A DNA stretch of 64,000 nt from Planktothrix sp. FACHB-1365 (GCF_014697575.1 NZ_JACJSC010000006.1:62001-126000), one strand, 5' to 3'. Shown: positions 17,048 through 27,311, counted from the first letter of the stretch. The notes: generated by a model from the sequence alone, not told the origin. Program-made: numbers and translations.

Positions 17048-19270
17048 ATGGAACCTCAAGATTATCCAGAAGATATTGACTTAATAAAATACTGGCTGAT
17101 TCTGAAGCGTCATTGGTTGCCAGCAGCCGGGGTTGCCTGTATTGCCATCATGTTTTCCCTTTATTCAGCAATTAATACTGAAAAAACCTTTGCTGCTTTT
17201 GGGAAACTGCGGTTAAAGAGACTCAGTACAACATCAGCATTAGTGACCGATGCTGGAGAAAAAATTAGTACCCTCGATACCTTAAATTCAAAAGATACTC
17301 CCTTAGATACCGAAGCTGAGGTGATTCGTTCCGCTCCCATTGTTGAGCAAGTGATTAAAGAATTAAACTTAAAAGACAAAGAGGGTGAACCTTTAACCTA
17401 TGAAAAAGTGAGCTATAAGTTAGGGGTTTCAACGATTCGAGGAACGGATATTTTAGGCATTTCCTATGAAAGTCCCAATCCCAAAGAGGCTGAAGCTATT
17501 GTCAATAAGGTGATGGAGCTTTACATCAAAAATAATATTTTAGTCAACCGTTCCGAAGCTGCTGCGGCTCGTACATTTATTAGTGCCCAGCTACCTAAAA
17601 AAGAACAAGAACTGCAAGATGCAGAAGCTGGATTAAGAAACTTCAAAGAAAAATACAATATTGTTAATTTAGAAGAAGAAGTCAAATTAGTGGTGAGTAC
17701 AATTGAACAACTCGATACTCAAATCGAACAGACTCAGGTGAGTTTAGACACCGTAACGGGTCAGATTGAAGAGTTGCAGAAAAAGCTGGGCAGTTCCTCA
17801 GAAGATGCTCTGGCTCGCAGTACCCTGAGTTCCTCATCGGGGGTGCAACAGGTTTTAACAAAGTTGCAGGAGGTTGAAGACCAATTAGCACTTTTAAGAA
17901 CTCGTTTTTTGGATACAAGCCCTGAAATTATCGCCTTAGAAAACGAAAGAGATGCCTTAAAAGCCCTTTTAGATCAGCGAATTCAAACATCATTAGGCGG
18001 TCAAAAGCTACCATCAGGAGGGTTACAAAATGGTACTTTAGAGCAAACCTTAACACAACAATTAGTTACCTTTGAATCACAAAAAGAGGGACTTACGCAA
18101 CAGTTGGCTTCTTTATTAACAGCGCGTCAAAAACAAAAAGAACGAGCCTTACTTTTGCCCCAATTAGAACAAACTCAACGACAACTTACGCGCCAACTGA
18201 TGGATGCTCAAAATACTTATGAAATTCTAACCAATCGATTGCAACAAGTCAGAATTGCCGAAAATCAAAATGTAGGGAATGCTCAAATTATAAGTCAAGC
18301 TATTGTGGGTAAAAACCCTGTTTCTGGGAGCAAAAAAACGGTTGTTATTATGGGTGTCGTCGTTGGCGGAATGCTTTATGTGGTGATATCATTTCTGTTT
18401 GAAATACTAGATCCCTCCATTAAAACCCTCAAAGAAATTAGAAATTTGTTTAGTCGCTATACGCTATTAGGGATAATTCCTGCGCCTCAGAAAAAAGTGC
18501 GATGGACGGGAATCAAAATTGAACGAATAACTTCCGAGCTTCCGGTTAAAGATGAACCCCATTCCTTGATCAGTGAATCCTATCGAATGTTGCAGGCAAA
18601 CTTGAATTTTATTAGTCCTGATCGAGAGTTAAAAGTTGTTGCTGTTACCAGTATTGTTGCTAAGGAAGGGAAGTCTAAAGTTTCTGCAAATTTAGCTGTG
18701 GCGATCGCTCAACTAGGGAAGCGAGTCTTATTGATTGATGCTGATTTACGTCAGCCTCGACAGCATCATATTTGGGACTTAACCGATGAGTTAAACCCGA
18801 AAGGATTAAGTGATGTGATTGTTAGTCAAGCAGAATGGGAATGGGCAGTGCGAACCGTAATGCCTAATTTAGATGTTTTACCCTCCGGTGCGATCCCACC
18901 CAATTCTTTAGCCCTTTTGGGTTCCAAGCGAATGAATTTTTTAGTAGAAGAGTTTCGGAAAAACTATGATTTTGTAATTTTTGATACGCCCTCTTTATTG
19001 TTGGTTGCTGATGCCTTAACCTTAAGTAAAGTCACCGATGGAATTCTGTTGGTAATTCGACCGGGAAATATTGATACCATCAGTGCCACCGCAGCCCGAG
19101 AACAGTTAATCAAATCTAGTCAAACAGTTCTGGGTATTGTGGTCAATGATCTCAACAGCAAAAACGAACCGGATAGTTATTTCCGCCACGCCAAGGTATA
19201 CTCTAATGAGGGTAAAAAAAGCCAAAAACGTCTAAGCTTAAAAAATAAAAGACTCAAAGCTATGAAGTAA
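17048..19270 (+). CDS. Wzc/GumC-type polysaccharide co-polymerase with tyrosine-kinase-like ATPase domain
   Basis: 740-residue membrane protein of the PCP-2a class, controlling chain length and export of capsule or exopolysaccharide. The Wzz domain with the first membrane helix (HWLPAAGVACIAIMFSLYSA) is at residues ~12-110. A long coiled-coil periplasmic region runs to ~430, with the second helix at TVVIMGVVVGGMLYVVISF. The cytosolic BY-kinase-like domain shows Walker A AKEGKSKVSANLAVA, Walker A' VLLIDADLRQP and Walker B DFVIFDTPSLLLVAD. The C-terminus has only two Tyr rather than a dense Tyr cluster, so autophosphorylation of a tail is uncertain. It is 8 bp from the flippase gene. Confidence 0.88.
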   Translation: MEPQDYPEDIDLIKYWLILKRHWLPAAGVACIAIMFSLYSAINTEKTFAAFGKLRLKRLSTTSALVTDAGEKISTLDTLNSKDTPLDTEAEVIRSAPIVEQVIKELNLKDKEGEPLTYEKVSYKLGVSTIRGTDILGISYESPNPKEAEAIVNKVMELYIKNNILVNRSEAAAARTFISAQLPKKEQELQDAEAGLRNFKEKYNIVNLEEEVKLVVSTIEQLDTQIEQTQVSLDTVTGQIEELQKKLGSSSEDALARSTLSSSSGVQQVLTKLQEVEDQLALLRTRFLDTSPEIIALENERDALKALLDQRIQTSLGGQKLPSGGLQNGTLEQTLTQQLVTFESQKEGLTQQLASLLTARQKQKERALLLPQLEQTQRQLTRQLMDAQNTYEILTNRLQQVRIAENQNVGNAQIISQAIVGKNPVSGSKKTVVIMGVVVGGMLYVVISFLFEILDPSIKTLKEIRNLFSRYTLLGIIPAPQKKVRWTGIKIERITSELPVKDEPHSLISESYRMLQANLNFISPDRELKVVAVTSIVAKEGKSKVSANLAVAIAQLGKRVLLIDADLRQPRQHHIWDLTDELNPKGLSDVIVSQAEWEWAVRTVMPNLDVLPSGAIPPNSLALLGSKRMNFLVEEFRKNYDFVIFDTPSLLLVADALTLSKVTDGILLVIRPGNIDTISATAAREQLIKSSQTVLGIVVNDLNSKNEPDSYFRHAKVYSNEGKKSQKRLSLKNKRLKAMK

Positions 19271-19277
19271 ACCATCA

Positions 19278-20606
19278 ATGTTTAATCAAATTACGAAAGC
19301 AGTTCAAAATAAAATTAATCCTGATCAGCTTAAAATTCTTACCAATATTGGCTGGCTTCTGGGCGAAAGACTCTTTCGCATGATTATGGGTTTTTTTCTT
19401 TTAGCTTGGACAGCACGCTATTTAGGGACAGATCAGTTTGGGGAGTTAAATTATGCCATCGCTTTTGGAGCCCTCTTTCTCCCCCTATTTCAACTGGCTT
19501 CTGATCAACTGATATTCCGCGATTTAGTTAGAGCTCCGACCTTAAAAGAACAAATTCTGGGAACAGCTTTTTTTATTAAGTTTGTAATTGGAATTATTGT
19601 TTTTATCTTGGCATCAGGATCAATTATTGTTTTACAGCCTGATAATCCCTTGACAATTAAGCTGGTTATTATTGTCTCCATTCCCTCCTTGATCGGAGGA
19701 GTGTCGATTATTGAAGCTTGGTTCCAATCTCAGGTAGAATTAAAGTATACAATTTGGTCAAGAAACATTGTTTTTATTCTGGTTACTTTAATCAGAATTA
19801 TATTGTTAGAAAGTAACGCTCCCTTAATCTCTTTTGCTTGGTTAGTTCTTATTGAAAGTGCTGTCAATGCCATTGGATTTGTAGTTATTTATCGTTTAAC
19901 AGGACAAGATATTTTAGCTTGGCGGGGCAATTGGAAACGCGCTCAAAAGTTAATGAAAGTCAGTTGGCCCTTAATTTTATCGAGTTTAGCAATTACGATT
20001 TATTTACGCATTGATCAAGTGATGTTAGGACAGTTAGCGGATTCTGAGCAGGTGGGACTTTATTCCGCCGCCGTACGCCTTTCCGAAGTCTGGCCCTTTG
20101 CTTCCACAGCGATTGTTAAATCCATTGCTCCTTCAATTATTGCCGCTAAAAATGACAGTGAAGAACTGTATTATAAAAAATTGCAACGGCTGGCGACTTC
20201 CCAAGCCCTCTTGGTTTATTGTATTGCTATTCCTATGACATTTTTAGCCACTCCGGTTATTATTCTAGTCTTTGGTAAAGAATATGCGGCTGCGGGTGGA
20301 GTTTTAGCAATTCATATTTGGTCTTCCATGTTTCTATTTTTAGGCTATGTTAAAGAAATTTGGATTACTACTGAAGAATTAACCGGATTTGCTTTTGTTT
20401 TTAGTGTTGTGGGGGCGGTAAGCAATGTGATCTTGAATTTATGGCTAATTCCCCAATATCAAGCAACGGGAGCCGCTATTGCCACCGTAGTTTCCTATGG
20501 ATGTGCTGATTATCTTGCTTGTTTTCTGTATAAACCAGCCCGGAGGTTTGGATGGATTATGACCCAAGCCATGACCTTAAATTTGATCAAACTGAAGATT
20601 CAATAA
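19278..20606 (+). CDS. wzx: Oligosaccharide flippase (Wzx-like)
   Basis: 442-residue polytopic membrane protein of the polysaccharide-transport/MOP family. About twelve hydrophobic helices are visible. The first helix region contains LLGERLFRMIMGFFLLAWTARYLG, with the typical ARYLGxxxFGxLNYA continuation. It is predicted to flip the lipid-linked repeat unit across the plasma membrane before polymerisation. Eight bases separate it from the wzc-like gene, so the two are co-transcribed. A perfect hairpin follows 26 bp after the stop and probably ends or attenuates this first operon segment. Confidence 0.87.
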   Translation: MFNQITKAVQNKINPDQLKILTNIGWLLGERLFRMIMGFFLLAWTARYLGTDQFGELNYAIAFGALFLPLFQLASDQLIFRDLVRAPTLKEQILGTAFFIKFVIGIIVFILASGSIIVLQPDNPLTIKLVIIVSIPSLIGGVSIIEAWFQSQVELKYTIWSRNIVFILVTLIRIILLESNAPLISFAWLVLIESAVNAIGFVVIYRLTGQDILAWRGNWKRAQKLMKVSWPLILSSLAITIYLRIDQVMLGQLADSEQVGLYSAAVRLSEVWPFASTAIVKSIAPSIIAAKNDSEELYYKKLQRLATSQALLVYCIAIPMTFLATPVIILVFGKEYAAAGGVLAIHIWSSMFLFLGYVKEIWITTEELTGFAFVFSVVGAVSNVILNLWLIPQYQATGAAIATVVSYGCADYLACFLYKPARRFGWIMTQAMTLNLIKLKIQ

Positions 20607-20631
20607 TTCTTGGGGTATCTGCTGAAAATTC

Positions 20632-20665
20632 ATTAATCTAGGAATAGATTAATTTTGGAATTTTT
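20632..20665 (+). terminator. Hairpin terminator after the flippase gene
   Basis: ATTAATCTA (20632-20640), a GGAA loop, and TAGATTAAT (20645-20653) form a perfect 9-bp stem, followed by TTTGGAATTTTTG. AT-rich stems like this are weak, so partial read-through is likely. Confidence 0.55.
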
Positions 20666-20819
20666 GATATACTTTTGCCTATAGCTATTTTAAAGCATTC
20701 GTGAACGCTAGGATGTAATTCTGAGGACAGCGAAAAGTTTTTGCTGCGGTCACTGTGGACAAATTCAATCAGAATGCTATTTCACCATTAACTTTAATCA
20801 GTGATTAGGAGGGAAAGCA

Positions 20820-21581
20820 ATGACAAAGCTGATCGAACACTTAAATATGTACCCAAACTATGCCTTGAATACAGAAAAGCATGGCTGGTTTAAGTTGTTA
20901 AAATTGAAAATATTCCCCGACAACTTACTGACTCGAATTAGCTTTGAGTTACACATGGCTGTTGTGAGGTTCAAAAGTAAAAATATACCTCAAAAATATA
21001 TCAATGCTAAAGGATTACAGCTTAACATTGGGTCAGGCCCCTATGGTCGAGAGGGTTGGGTAAATATTGATGCTTATCCAGCACCTAGTGTTAACTGTAT
21101 TTATGACTGTCGCAAGCATTTACCTTTTCCTAATCAGTCTGTATCTGCCATTTTTTCTGAGCATTTTGTTGAACACATTGATTACACCGAAGAACTTCCT
21201 TATTTTCTATCTGAATGTTATCGAGTGTTAGAACCTGGCGGAGTCATTCGGATCATTGTTCCTGATGGCGGGAAATATTTAAAAGCTTACTGCAAAGAAG
21301 GATGGGATGAATTAATTGAAATGAGACCTCTAGATGAAAACCATACGGACTACCACTTAAAATGTAAGTACAATACCAAAATGGAGCTAATTAATAATAT
21401 TTTTCGTCATGGAGAAGAACATAAATATGCCTATGACTATGAAACTCTAAATTTTCTGTTAAAAGGTTATGGCTTTTCTACGGTAAAACAACAAGAATAT
21501 AACCAATCTTTTCATGATTTTTTGTGTATCGAACGCCAGGAAAGAGCATCAGAAAGCCTTTATGTTGAAGCCATAAAATGA
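20820..21581 (+). CDS. SAM-dependent methyltransferase (type 11-like) in the glycan cluster
   Basis: 253-residue class I methyltransferase. The SAM-binding motif is LNIGSGPYGREGWVNIDAYP. The acidic strand follows as NCIYDCRKHLPFPNQSVSAI, then SEHFVEHIDYTEELPYFLSECYRV and LEPGGVIRIIVPDGG (motif III). This architecture is common in O-antigen and exopolysaccharide loci, where it caps or decorates sugars; the acceptor is unknown. An AGGAGGG ribosome site sits 9 bases before the ATG. It has its own upstream gap of ~210 bp, including the terminator-like hairpin. Confidence 0.8.
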   Translation: MTKLIEHLNMYPNYALNTEKHGWFKLLKLKIFPDNLLTRISFELHMAVVRFKSKNIPQKYINAKGLQLNIGSGPYGREGWVNIDAYPAPSVNCIYDCRKHLPFPNQSVSAIFSEHFVEHIDYTEELPYFLSECYRVLEPGGVIRIIVPDGGKYLKAYCKEGWDELIEMRPLDENHTDYHLKCKYNTKMELINNIFRHGEEHKYAYDYETLNFLLKGYGFSTVKQQEYNQSFHDFLCIERQERASESLYVEAIK

Positions 21582-21709
21582 GCCAAAGTTAATACGGTGC
21601 ATCTTCAATATTTAGTCGAGAATTAAACATCTTTCCCAACAACTGATTTCACGACTTATACCCATTTAATCTAGTTATATCCATAGTGTTGTCACCAAGA
21701 GGATAGGGA

Positions 21710-22678
21710 TTGATTGTTGAGAAATTGGTTTTATTAACAAAAACATTAATTTCAGGAGATAGTATTTTGCAAAAACTGCCATTAGTAAGCATTTTGGTTA
21801 ATAACTATAATTATGGTCATTTTCTGGCTGAAGCCATTAACAGTGCATTAAATCAGACTTACTCGCCCATTGAAGTGATTGTTGTTGATGATGGTTCAAC
21901 GGATAATTCTCGCTCGATTATCGAAAGTTATGAGCAAAAAATTATTCCAATTTTAAAAGAAAATGGGGGGCAAGCAACCGCTTTTAACGTGGGTTTTGCT
22001 GCCAGTCGGGGTGATATTATCTGTTTTTTAGATGCTGACGATTTGTTTGAACCCCACAAGATAGAAAAAATTGTGCAAATCTTTGAACAGCATTCTGAAG
22101 TGGGCTGGTGCTTTCATCCTTTAACTTATATCGGAGATCAAATAGATGCTGAAGCTTTAAAAACGAAGACTGGGGCTGAAGGAATTTATGACTTGCGTGA
22201 GTCTATAAAACAGGGAAAACTCAATGGCAAACTTCCCTTTGGAACTGCCACTTCTGCCATTTGTTTTAAACGAGAACTTCTGGAAAAAATTCTTCCTATG
22301 CCCGTAGCCATTAGAATTACCAGTGATGATTATATTAAATATTTAGCTTTAGGCTTAAAACCGGGGTTTATCCTGCTCCAAAAATTAGCGATTCAAAGAA
22401 TTCATGGTAATAATGCCTTCACTTTTAAAACCGATACCGATAAAGTGAACTTAAGAATTTCAATTGTCTGTCTCACGGCTTACTGGATCAAAACAAACTT
22501 TCCAGAGTTTCAAAAATTTTCTAATAATATGTTGGCTCTGGCTATCATTCTATCTTTGCGCTACAGAAACAAAAATGAAGAAAATAATCAACTTATAAAG
22601 GATTATCTCGCGTCCATTCCTATTATTACAAAAATGGAAATCTATCTTAGAGCCACCTATTATCTCCTCAAACTATGA
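21710..22678 (+). CDS. Family 2 glycosyltransferase
   Basis: GT-A fold, GT2 glycosyltransferase (about 300-320 residues). It shows LVSILVNNYNYGHFLAEAI, VIVVDDGSTDNS with the first Asp motif, and ICFLDADDLFEPHKIE with the DxD metal site. Two TTG starts are plausible. The one at 21710 has GAGGATAGGG upstream. The one at 21767 (MQKLPLVSIL) has AGGAG nine bases upstream and a more usual GT2 N-terminus. The stop overlaps the next gene's ATG by four bases, so the two are translationally coupled. Confidence 0.85.
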   Translation: MIVEKLVLLTKTLISGDSILQKLPLVSILVNNYNYGHFLAEAINSALNQTYSPIEVIVVDDGSTDNSRSIIESYEQKIIPILKENGGQATAFNVGFAASRGDIICFLDADDLFEPHKIEKIVQIFEQHSEVGWCFHPLTYIGDQIDAEALKTKTGAEGIYDLRESIKQGKLNGKLPFGTATSAICFKRELLEKILPMPVAIRITSDDYIKYLALGLKPGFILLQKLAIQRIHGNNAFTFKTDTDKVNLRISIVCLTAYWIKTNFPEFQKFSNNMLALAIILSLRYRNKNEENNQLIKDYLASIPIITKMEIYLRATYYLLKL

Positions 22679-23976
22679 ACTCCTACTTAAATTTTTTTGA
22701 AAAGCGATTTACTATTTTTGCTCTCCTGTTTCTCACCGGACTGCTTCGGTTTGCCAGTTTTTATACCAGCCCCGATGCCAAATCAGATTTACCACCCACT
22801 TATAATCCTTTTGATAAAGTCTCTTCATTATTTCAACAATTTATTTATTTAACCTCGCTGTTTTTACTGGTTTCTCGACCAAAAGGTTCAGTTCGTGCTG
22901 CGATTCGAGATCCTTGGGTTTGGATGTTAACTTTCATGTCCATTTTTTCTTTTCTCTGGTCAGATTATCCCGATATTTCCCTACGAAAAGGCATTACAAC
23001 TGTTCAAACCAGCTATTTTGGTCTCTATATGGCCTCCCGTTTTACCCTCAAACAACAGTTACAAATGTTGTCTTGGGCTTTGGGGATTATTGCCGTTTTT
23101 TCGTTTTTCTTTACCCTTGCCTTTTCCGGTATTGCGATCGAATCCGGTGCGAATGCTGGGGCTTGGCGGGGGCCATTTACCCAGAAAAATCTGTTAGCTC
23201 GACTGATGGTTTTATCGGCAATTGTTTTCCTTTTATTAGCCCTTGACAATCCTAAATATCCTAAAGTTTCTTGGGGCTTATTTGGTCAATCCATCCTGAT
23301 GATTCTGTTAACGGGATCGAAAACAGCCCTCTTATTACTCTTAAGTATTTTAATTCTTCTTCCCCTTTATAAACTCTTACGCAAAAAAGATACAATTCTG
23401 ATCCCCTTGCTTGTGATGGTTGTCTTAATAGGCGGAAGTTCTATTATTTTTATTACTGAGAATTGGTTAGATATTTTAGCTGCTTTAGGTCGAGATGCTA
23501 CCTTGAGTGGTCGAACAACATTATGGGAAATTGCGATTGAAAAAATCAATGAACGTTATTGGCTAGGCTATGGATATCAAGGATTTTGGTTGGCAGGGGG
23601 AGGAGCCGAAGTCATTTGGAAACATGAAGGCTATAAACCTCCCCATGCCCATAATGGGTTTGTGAATATGGCTCTTGATTTTGGCGTCTTGGGTTTAATT
23701 CTATTTGTAGTGACACTGCTGGTAACTTATGGTCGTGGGATTATCTGGTTACGCACCGGAAAAACAACGGTTGAACTTTGGCCAATTTTTTATGTTACCT
23801 TCTTTTTCATGTATAATCACACGGAGAATACTATCATCGAACATAACTCGCTCTTTTGGGTTTTATTAGTATCTGTTTCCCTATCCATGAAACGAGTTAA
23901 ACCGATGAAAAATCTACCGATGCCCCCTGATTTACCCCTAGATAAAAAACTTAAGCAAAAACAAAACTCAGAATAA
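22675..23976 (+). CDS. O-antigen polymerase/ligase-like membrane protein (Wzy/WaaL)
   Basis: 433-residue integral membrane protein with ten or more hydrophobic segments and the PF04932 (Wzy/WaaL) layout. The large periplasmic loop contains SGRTTLWEIAIEKINERYWLG and the His-containing PPHAHNGFVNMALDFGVLG. The Arg-rich and His motifs are the expected catalytic features. In a locus with Wzx and Wzc-like proteins, a Wzy polymerase role is the most economical reading. It starts inside the preceding stop (ATGA). Confidence 0.82.
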   Translation: MNSYLNFFEKRFTIFALLFLTGLLRFASFYTSPDAKSDLPPTYNPFDKVSSLFQQFIYLTSLFLLVSRPKGSVRAAIRDPWVWMLTFMSIFSFLWSDYPDISLRKGITTVQTSYFGLYMASRFTLKQQLQMLSWALGIIAVFSFFFTLAFSGIAIESGANAGAWRGPFTQKNLLARLMVLSAIVFLLLALDNPKYPKVSWGLFGQSILMILLTGSKTALLLLLSILILLPLYKLLRKKDTILIPLLVMVVLIGGSSIIFITENWLDILAALGRDATLSGRTTLWEIAIEKINERYWLGYGYQGFWLAGGGAEVIWKHEGYKPPHAHNGFVNMALDFGVLGLILFVVTLLVTYGRGIIWLRTGKTTVELWPIFYVTFFFMYNHTENTIIEHNSLFWVLLVSVSLSMKRVKPMKNLPMPPDLPLDKKLKQKQNSE

Positions 23977-24081
23977 TATTTTCTTGATATTGAACCCAGA
24001 AAATTAAGATTCACCCTTCAAGAAGATCAATTTGAGCTTTTTTTGCTTTTCAGAGACTAACCTATCAATCTATTCTAAGCC

Positions 24082-25176
24082 ATGACAGATATTGCAATTT
24101 TTTTAATGGATTTAGGTGGTGGAGGTGCTGAACGGGTCATGATCAACTTAGCCCAAGGTTTTGTTGAACACCAACTCAGTGTTGATCTAGTTTTAGTTCA
24201 ACCCCAGGGCCCCTATCTGTCCCAACTTCCTGCCGGAATTAACCTGATTAAATTAAACAGTTCTCGATTAATGTTGAGCCTTCCTAAGTTAGTTCAATAT
24301 CTCCAACGAAAGCAGCCTAAAATTTTACTGTCAGCGTTAGAAGATACCAATTTTATTGCCCTTTTAGCTCGCAAAATCGCGGGAGTTTCAACAAAAGTCG
24401 GGGTAACAGTTCATAATAATCTTTCCCGTGAATCCCAAAATGCAACACAACTGAAACGACGCTTAACTCCTACTTTAGTGCGTTGGTTGTATCCGGCGGC
24501 AGATTATATTATTGGAGTCTCAAAAGGGGTGAGTGATAACTTGATTGAATTGGGACTTCCTGCTGAAAAGATACAATCGATTTATAATCCCATTGTGACT
24601 TCAGAATTGCTGGTAAAATTGCAAGAATCGGTTGAGCATCCTTGGTTCGCTTCCGGTCAACCTCCGGTAATTTTAGGTGTCGGACGTTTAAATCCTCAAA
24701 AAGATTTTGCAACGTTAATTCGAGCTTTTGCTCAAGTGCGAAAACAGCAACAAGCGCGATTGATGATTTTAGGAGAAGGCAGTGAACTGGCTCATTTACA
24801 AGGTTTAGTCCAAGACTTGAATTTAACCGAAGACGTTGCTTTTGCTGGGTTTGTTAATAATCCCTATGCTTATATGGCGGCTTCTACGGTGCTGGTGTTG
24901 TCCTCCGCCTGGGAAGGGTTTGGTAATGTTTTAGTAGAAGCGATGGTCGCAGGAACTCCGGTGATTTCTACCGATTGTGAAAGTGGCCCGGCTGAGATTT
25001 TAGCCCAGGGAAAATATGGCAAGTTAGTTCCCGTTGCCGATAGTCAGGCGATGGCTGAGGCTATTCTTGCCACCCTCACAAAACCTGCAAATCCTGAACC
25101 CCTAAAACAACGGGCGATGGAGTTTTCTCTGGAAAATTCTGTTAACCAATACCTGCGGATTTTACAGATGGATTAA
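24082..25176 (+). CDS. Family 4 glycosyltransferase
   Basis: 364-residue GT4 enzyme. The N-terminal glycine-rich acceptor loop is MDLGGGGAERVMINLAQG. The C-terminal donor domain has VILGVGRLNPQKDFATLI, ARLMILGEGSELAHLQ, VAFAGFVNNPYAYMAAS and the donor-site LSSAWEGFGNVLVEAMVAG, then DCESGPAEIL. This SSxxEGFxNVLVEAM form is close to GalNAc/amylovoran-type transferases of exopolysaccharide loci. Substrates cannot be fixed. It lies 105 bp after the polymerase gene on the same strand. Confidence 0.86.
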   Translation: MTDIAIFLMDLGGGGAERVMINLAQGFVEHQLSVDLVLVQPQGPYLSQLPAGINLIKLNSSRLMLSLPKLVQYLQRKQPKILLSALEDTNFIALLARKIAGVSTKVGVTVHNNLSRESQNATQLKRRLTPTLVRWLYPAADYIIGVSKGVSDNLIELGLPAEKIQSIYNPIVTSELLVKLQESVEHPWFASGQPPVILGVGRLNPQKDFATLIRAFAQVRKQQQARLMILGEGSELAHLQGLVQDLNLTEDVAFAGFVNNPYAYMAASTVLVLSSAWEGFGNVLVEAMVAGTPVISTDCESGPAEILAQGKYGKLVPVADSQAMAEAILATLTKPANPEPLKQRAMEFSLENSVNQYLRILQMD

Positions 25177-25351
25177 AACAGTTAATAATTAACCATCCGT
25201 AAAAACTATGATAGGGTATTGTTAATTTCCACTTCTCTAAGTTTAATCTATTGAAATCAATGTCATTCCCCCAGGGAAAGGGAAATCCGATATCATCATC
25301 ATTCTTCAATCTCAATTATTTTTTTTAATTTAGCAGAAAACTCAAAAAAAG

Positions 25352-26458
25352 ATGAAGGTATTAAAAATTGCGTCCGATCAAAAGTATCTCATTCAGAACG
25401 AAAAAGTTCGCCCCCATCCGATGCTTTATCCCCTGTGGCCTAATTTTATAGAAACAGGTTCTTATCCTTGGATGAAAAAGTATGATCACTACCTGGAAAT
25501 TGGGGAAAACTTATTTGAAATGACCCCCTTGAAAGATGCTGATTTTGCGGTTATGCCTGATGATTGGAGAACAGTCGTCGGGGAAGTTTGGTATGAAAAG
25601 TCCAACCCAAAAGCCTATTCCCTTTATAAAGAATTTGCAGCAAAAGCTGAACAAGCAAAGAAACCTTTAATTGTATTTTTTGGAGGCGATCGCTCCGATG
25701 AAGCTGTGAAATTACCCAATAACAATATGATTATATTTCGGCATTCTGACTATCGTTCCAGAGCCAAAACCAATAATTTCTCTTGGCCTGTATTTGTTGA
25801 AGATTTAGTAGAACATTATTTAGATAATAAGATTGTTATTCGTCAAAAGCAACCTAAGCCTACGATTGGATTTTGTGGATTAATTAAACCCGCAAATTTA
25901 AAAAATATCATTAAAAAATATCTATACTATGCCTACATGATTACTCAGCAAGGACGCTGGGGATATCCTCCAATTCAAGGGCATTTTTTAAGGAATAAAA
26001 TTATCAAAAACTTAAAAAATAGTTCTTTGGTGCAAACTAATTTTGTGATTCGAGAAAACATGGTTTTTTTGGGAGAACAAAATTTAGATCAAATGCAAAA
26101 GCTAAGAATCGAATTTATTGATAATATGATTAATAGTGATTATGTCCTTTGCTGTCGCGGAGCAGGGAACTATTCCAATCGTATATTTGAAACCCTTTGT
26201 TGTGGTCGAATTCCGATTCTAGTTGACACCGATTGCGTTTTACCTTATGATTTTGCTGTGGACTGGAAACAATATTGCGTGTGGATTAAGGAAAATGAAA
26301 TTCCCCAGATTGCTGAAAAAGTAGCTGAATTTCACAACAACATATCTACACAAGAGTTTATCATTCTGCAACAAGAATGCCGAAAGTTTTGGAAAGAGTG
26401 GCTATCAACGGAAGGCTTCTACTCTAAATTCCATTTACATTTTCAATCTCCAACTTAA
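25352..26458 (+). CDS. Exostosin-like (GT47-type) glycosyltransferase
   Basis: 368-residue protein with the exostosin pattern. The C-terminal donor region contains DNMINSDYVLCCRGAGNYSNRIFETLCCGRIPILVDTDC and CVWIKENEI; the CxRGxGNxSxRxFExLxxGRIPxL layout is the family hallmark. The N-terminal half is less conserved (LYPLWPNFIETGSYPW, FAVMPDDWR). Bacterial exostosin-like proteins transfer sugars during exopolysaccharide assembly. There is no signal peptide, so it probably acts at the cytosolic face. It begins a sub-group of genes (25.3-29.5 kb) that look less like a standard Wzx/Wzy core. Confidence 0.75.
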   Translation: MKVLKIASDQKYLIQNEKVRPHPMLYPLWPNFIETGSYPWMKKYDHYLEIGENLFEMTPLKDADFAVMPDDWRTVVGEVWYEKSNPKAYSLYKEFAAKAEQAKKPLIVFFGGDRSDEAVKLPNNNMIIFRHSDYRSRAKTNNFSWPVFVEDLVEHYLDNKIVIRQKQPKPTIGFCGLIKPANLKNIIKKYLYYAYMITQQGRWGYPPIQGHFLRNKIIKNLKNSSLVQTNFVIRENMVFLGEQNLDQMQKLRIEFIDNMINSDYVLCCRGAGNYSNRIFETLCCGRIPILVDTDCVLPYDFAVDWKQYCVWIKENEIPQIAEKVAEFHNNISTQEFIILQQECRKFWKEWLSTEGFYSKFHLHFQSPT

Positions 26459-26481
26459 ATCAAGGGACTGAGGTAAAGCTT

Positions 26482-27279
26482 ATGATAGTATTTATCATTC
26501 CTGTCAAGAGCAAAAAAGTTGCTACCTCTTGGCCAGATCTGTGTCAACTATTTGATCGGTCTTTGCGTGCCGTTTGTAACCAAACCTCACCGGATTTTAA
26601 AGTGATTGTGGTTTGTAATGAAAAACCCACCACGTCTTTTGAACATCCCAATGTTGAATATTTGTGCGTTGATTTTCCGCCTCCAGGGGAAGGATATGGG
26701 GTAAAAGTTGATGATCGAGCTAAAAGAGTTGTGGCAGGACTATTTGCGGTTAAGCACTTGCAGCCCTCCCATGTCATGTCTGTGGATGCGGATGATTGTA
26801 TTAGTAAACATATTGCTGAATTTGTCAATAAAAATCCTGATAAAAATGGTTGGTATGTGGATCAAGGCTATGAATATGATGAAGGCAGTTCTAAAATAGC
26901 AGCTAGAAAAGAAGGATTTTATCGCATTTGTGGGACTTGTAATATTGTCAATTATCGTCTATTTACATTGCCTCCAGAAATGATACAATATGATCAGTTA
27001 ACCGGGTATGATCGATTTTTAGGGGGACATCCTTTGGCGAAGGGAGATTTAGCAGACAGGGGAACACCCCTGGAAGCCTTGCCTTTTCCTGGAGTTGTGT
27101 TTGTCCGAGATCAAGCAGGGGAAAGTGTATCGATGCAGGAATCCTTTTTGGAGAAATGGAAACGCAACCCAAAAGAGACATTAAGAGGTCTGAAAAAAAG
27201 ACTGCTGGCTCCCTTTAATGAACAGGTTTTAACTGATAATATTCGAGAAGAATTTGGACTTTACCCCTTATTAAAATAA
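26482..27279 (+). CDS. GT-A-like glycosyltransferase, paralogue 1
   Basis: 265-residue protein with a GT2-like N-terminus: FIIPVKSKKVATSWPDLCQL, LRAVCNQTSPDFKVIVVC and HVMSVDADDCISKHIAEFV with a DADD metal motif. The middle (NGWYVDQGYEYDEGSS) and the end (RGTPLEALPFPGVVFVRD) are shared with the gene at 28115, which has the same length. The two are tandem paralogues separated by a methyltransferase. The family is often annotated only as glycosyltransferase or hypothetical, and the substrate is unknown. The ATG at 26482 follows GAGGTAAAG. Confidence 0.75.
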   Translation: MIVFIIPVKSKKVATSWPDLCQLFDRSLRAVCNQTSPDFKVIVVCNEKPTTSFEHPNVEYLCVDFPPPGEGYGVKVDDRAKRVVAGLFAVKHLQPSHVMSVDADDCISKHIAEFVNKNPDKNGWYVDQGYEYDEGSSKIAARKEGFYRICGTCNIVNYRLFTLPPEMIQYDQLTGYDRFLGGHPLAKGDLADRGTPLEALPFPGVVFVRDQAGESVSMQESFLEKWKRNPKETLRGLKKRLLAPFNEQVLTDNIREEFGLYPLLK

Positions 27280-27311
27280 AAATTTCTTAACTAATTTTGA
27301 GGATTTTTAAC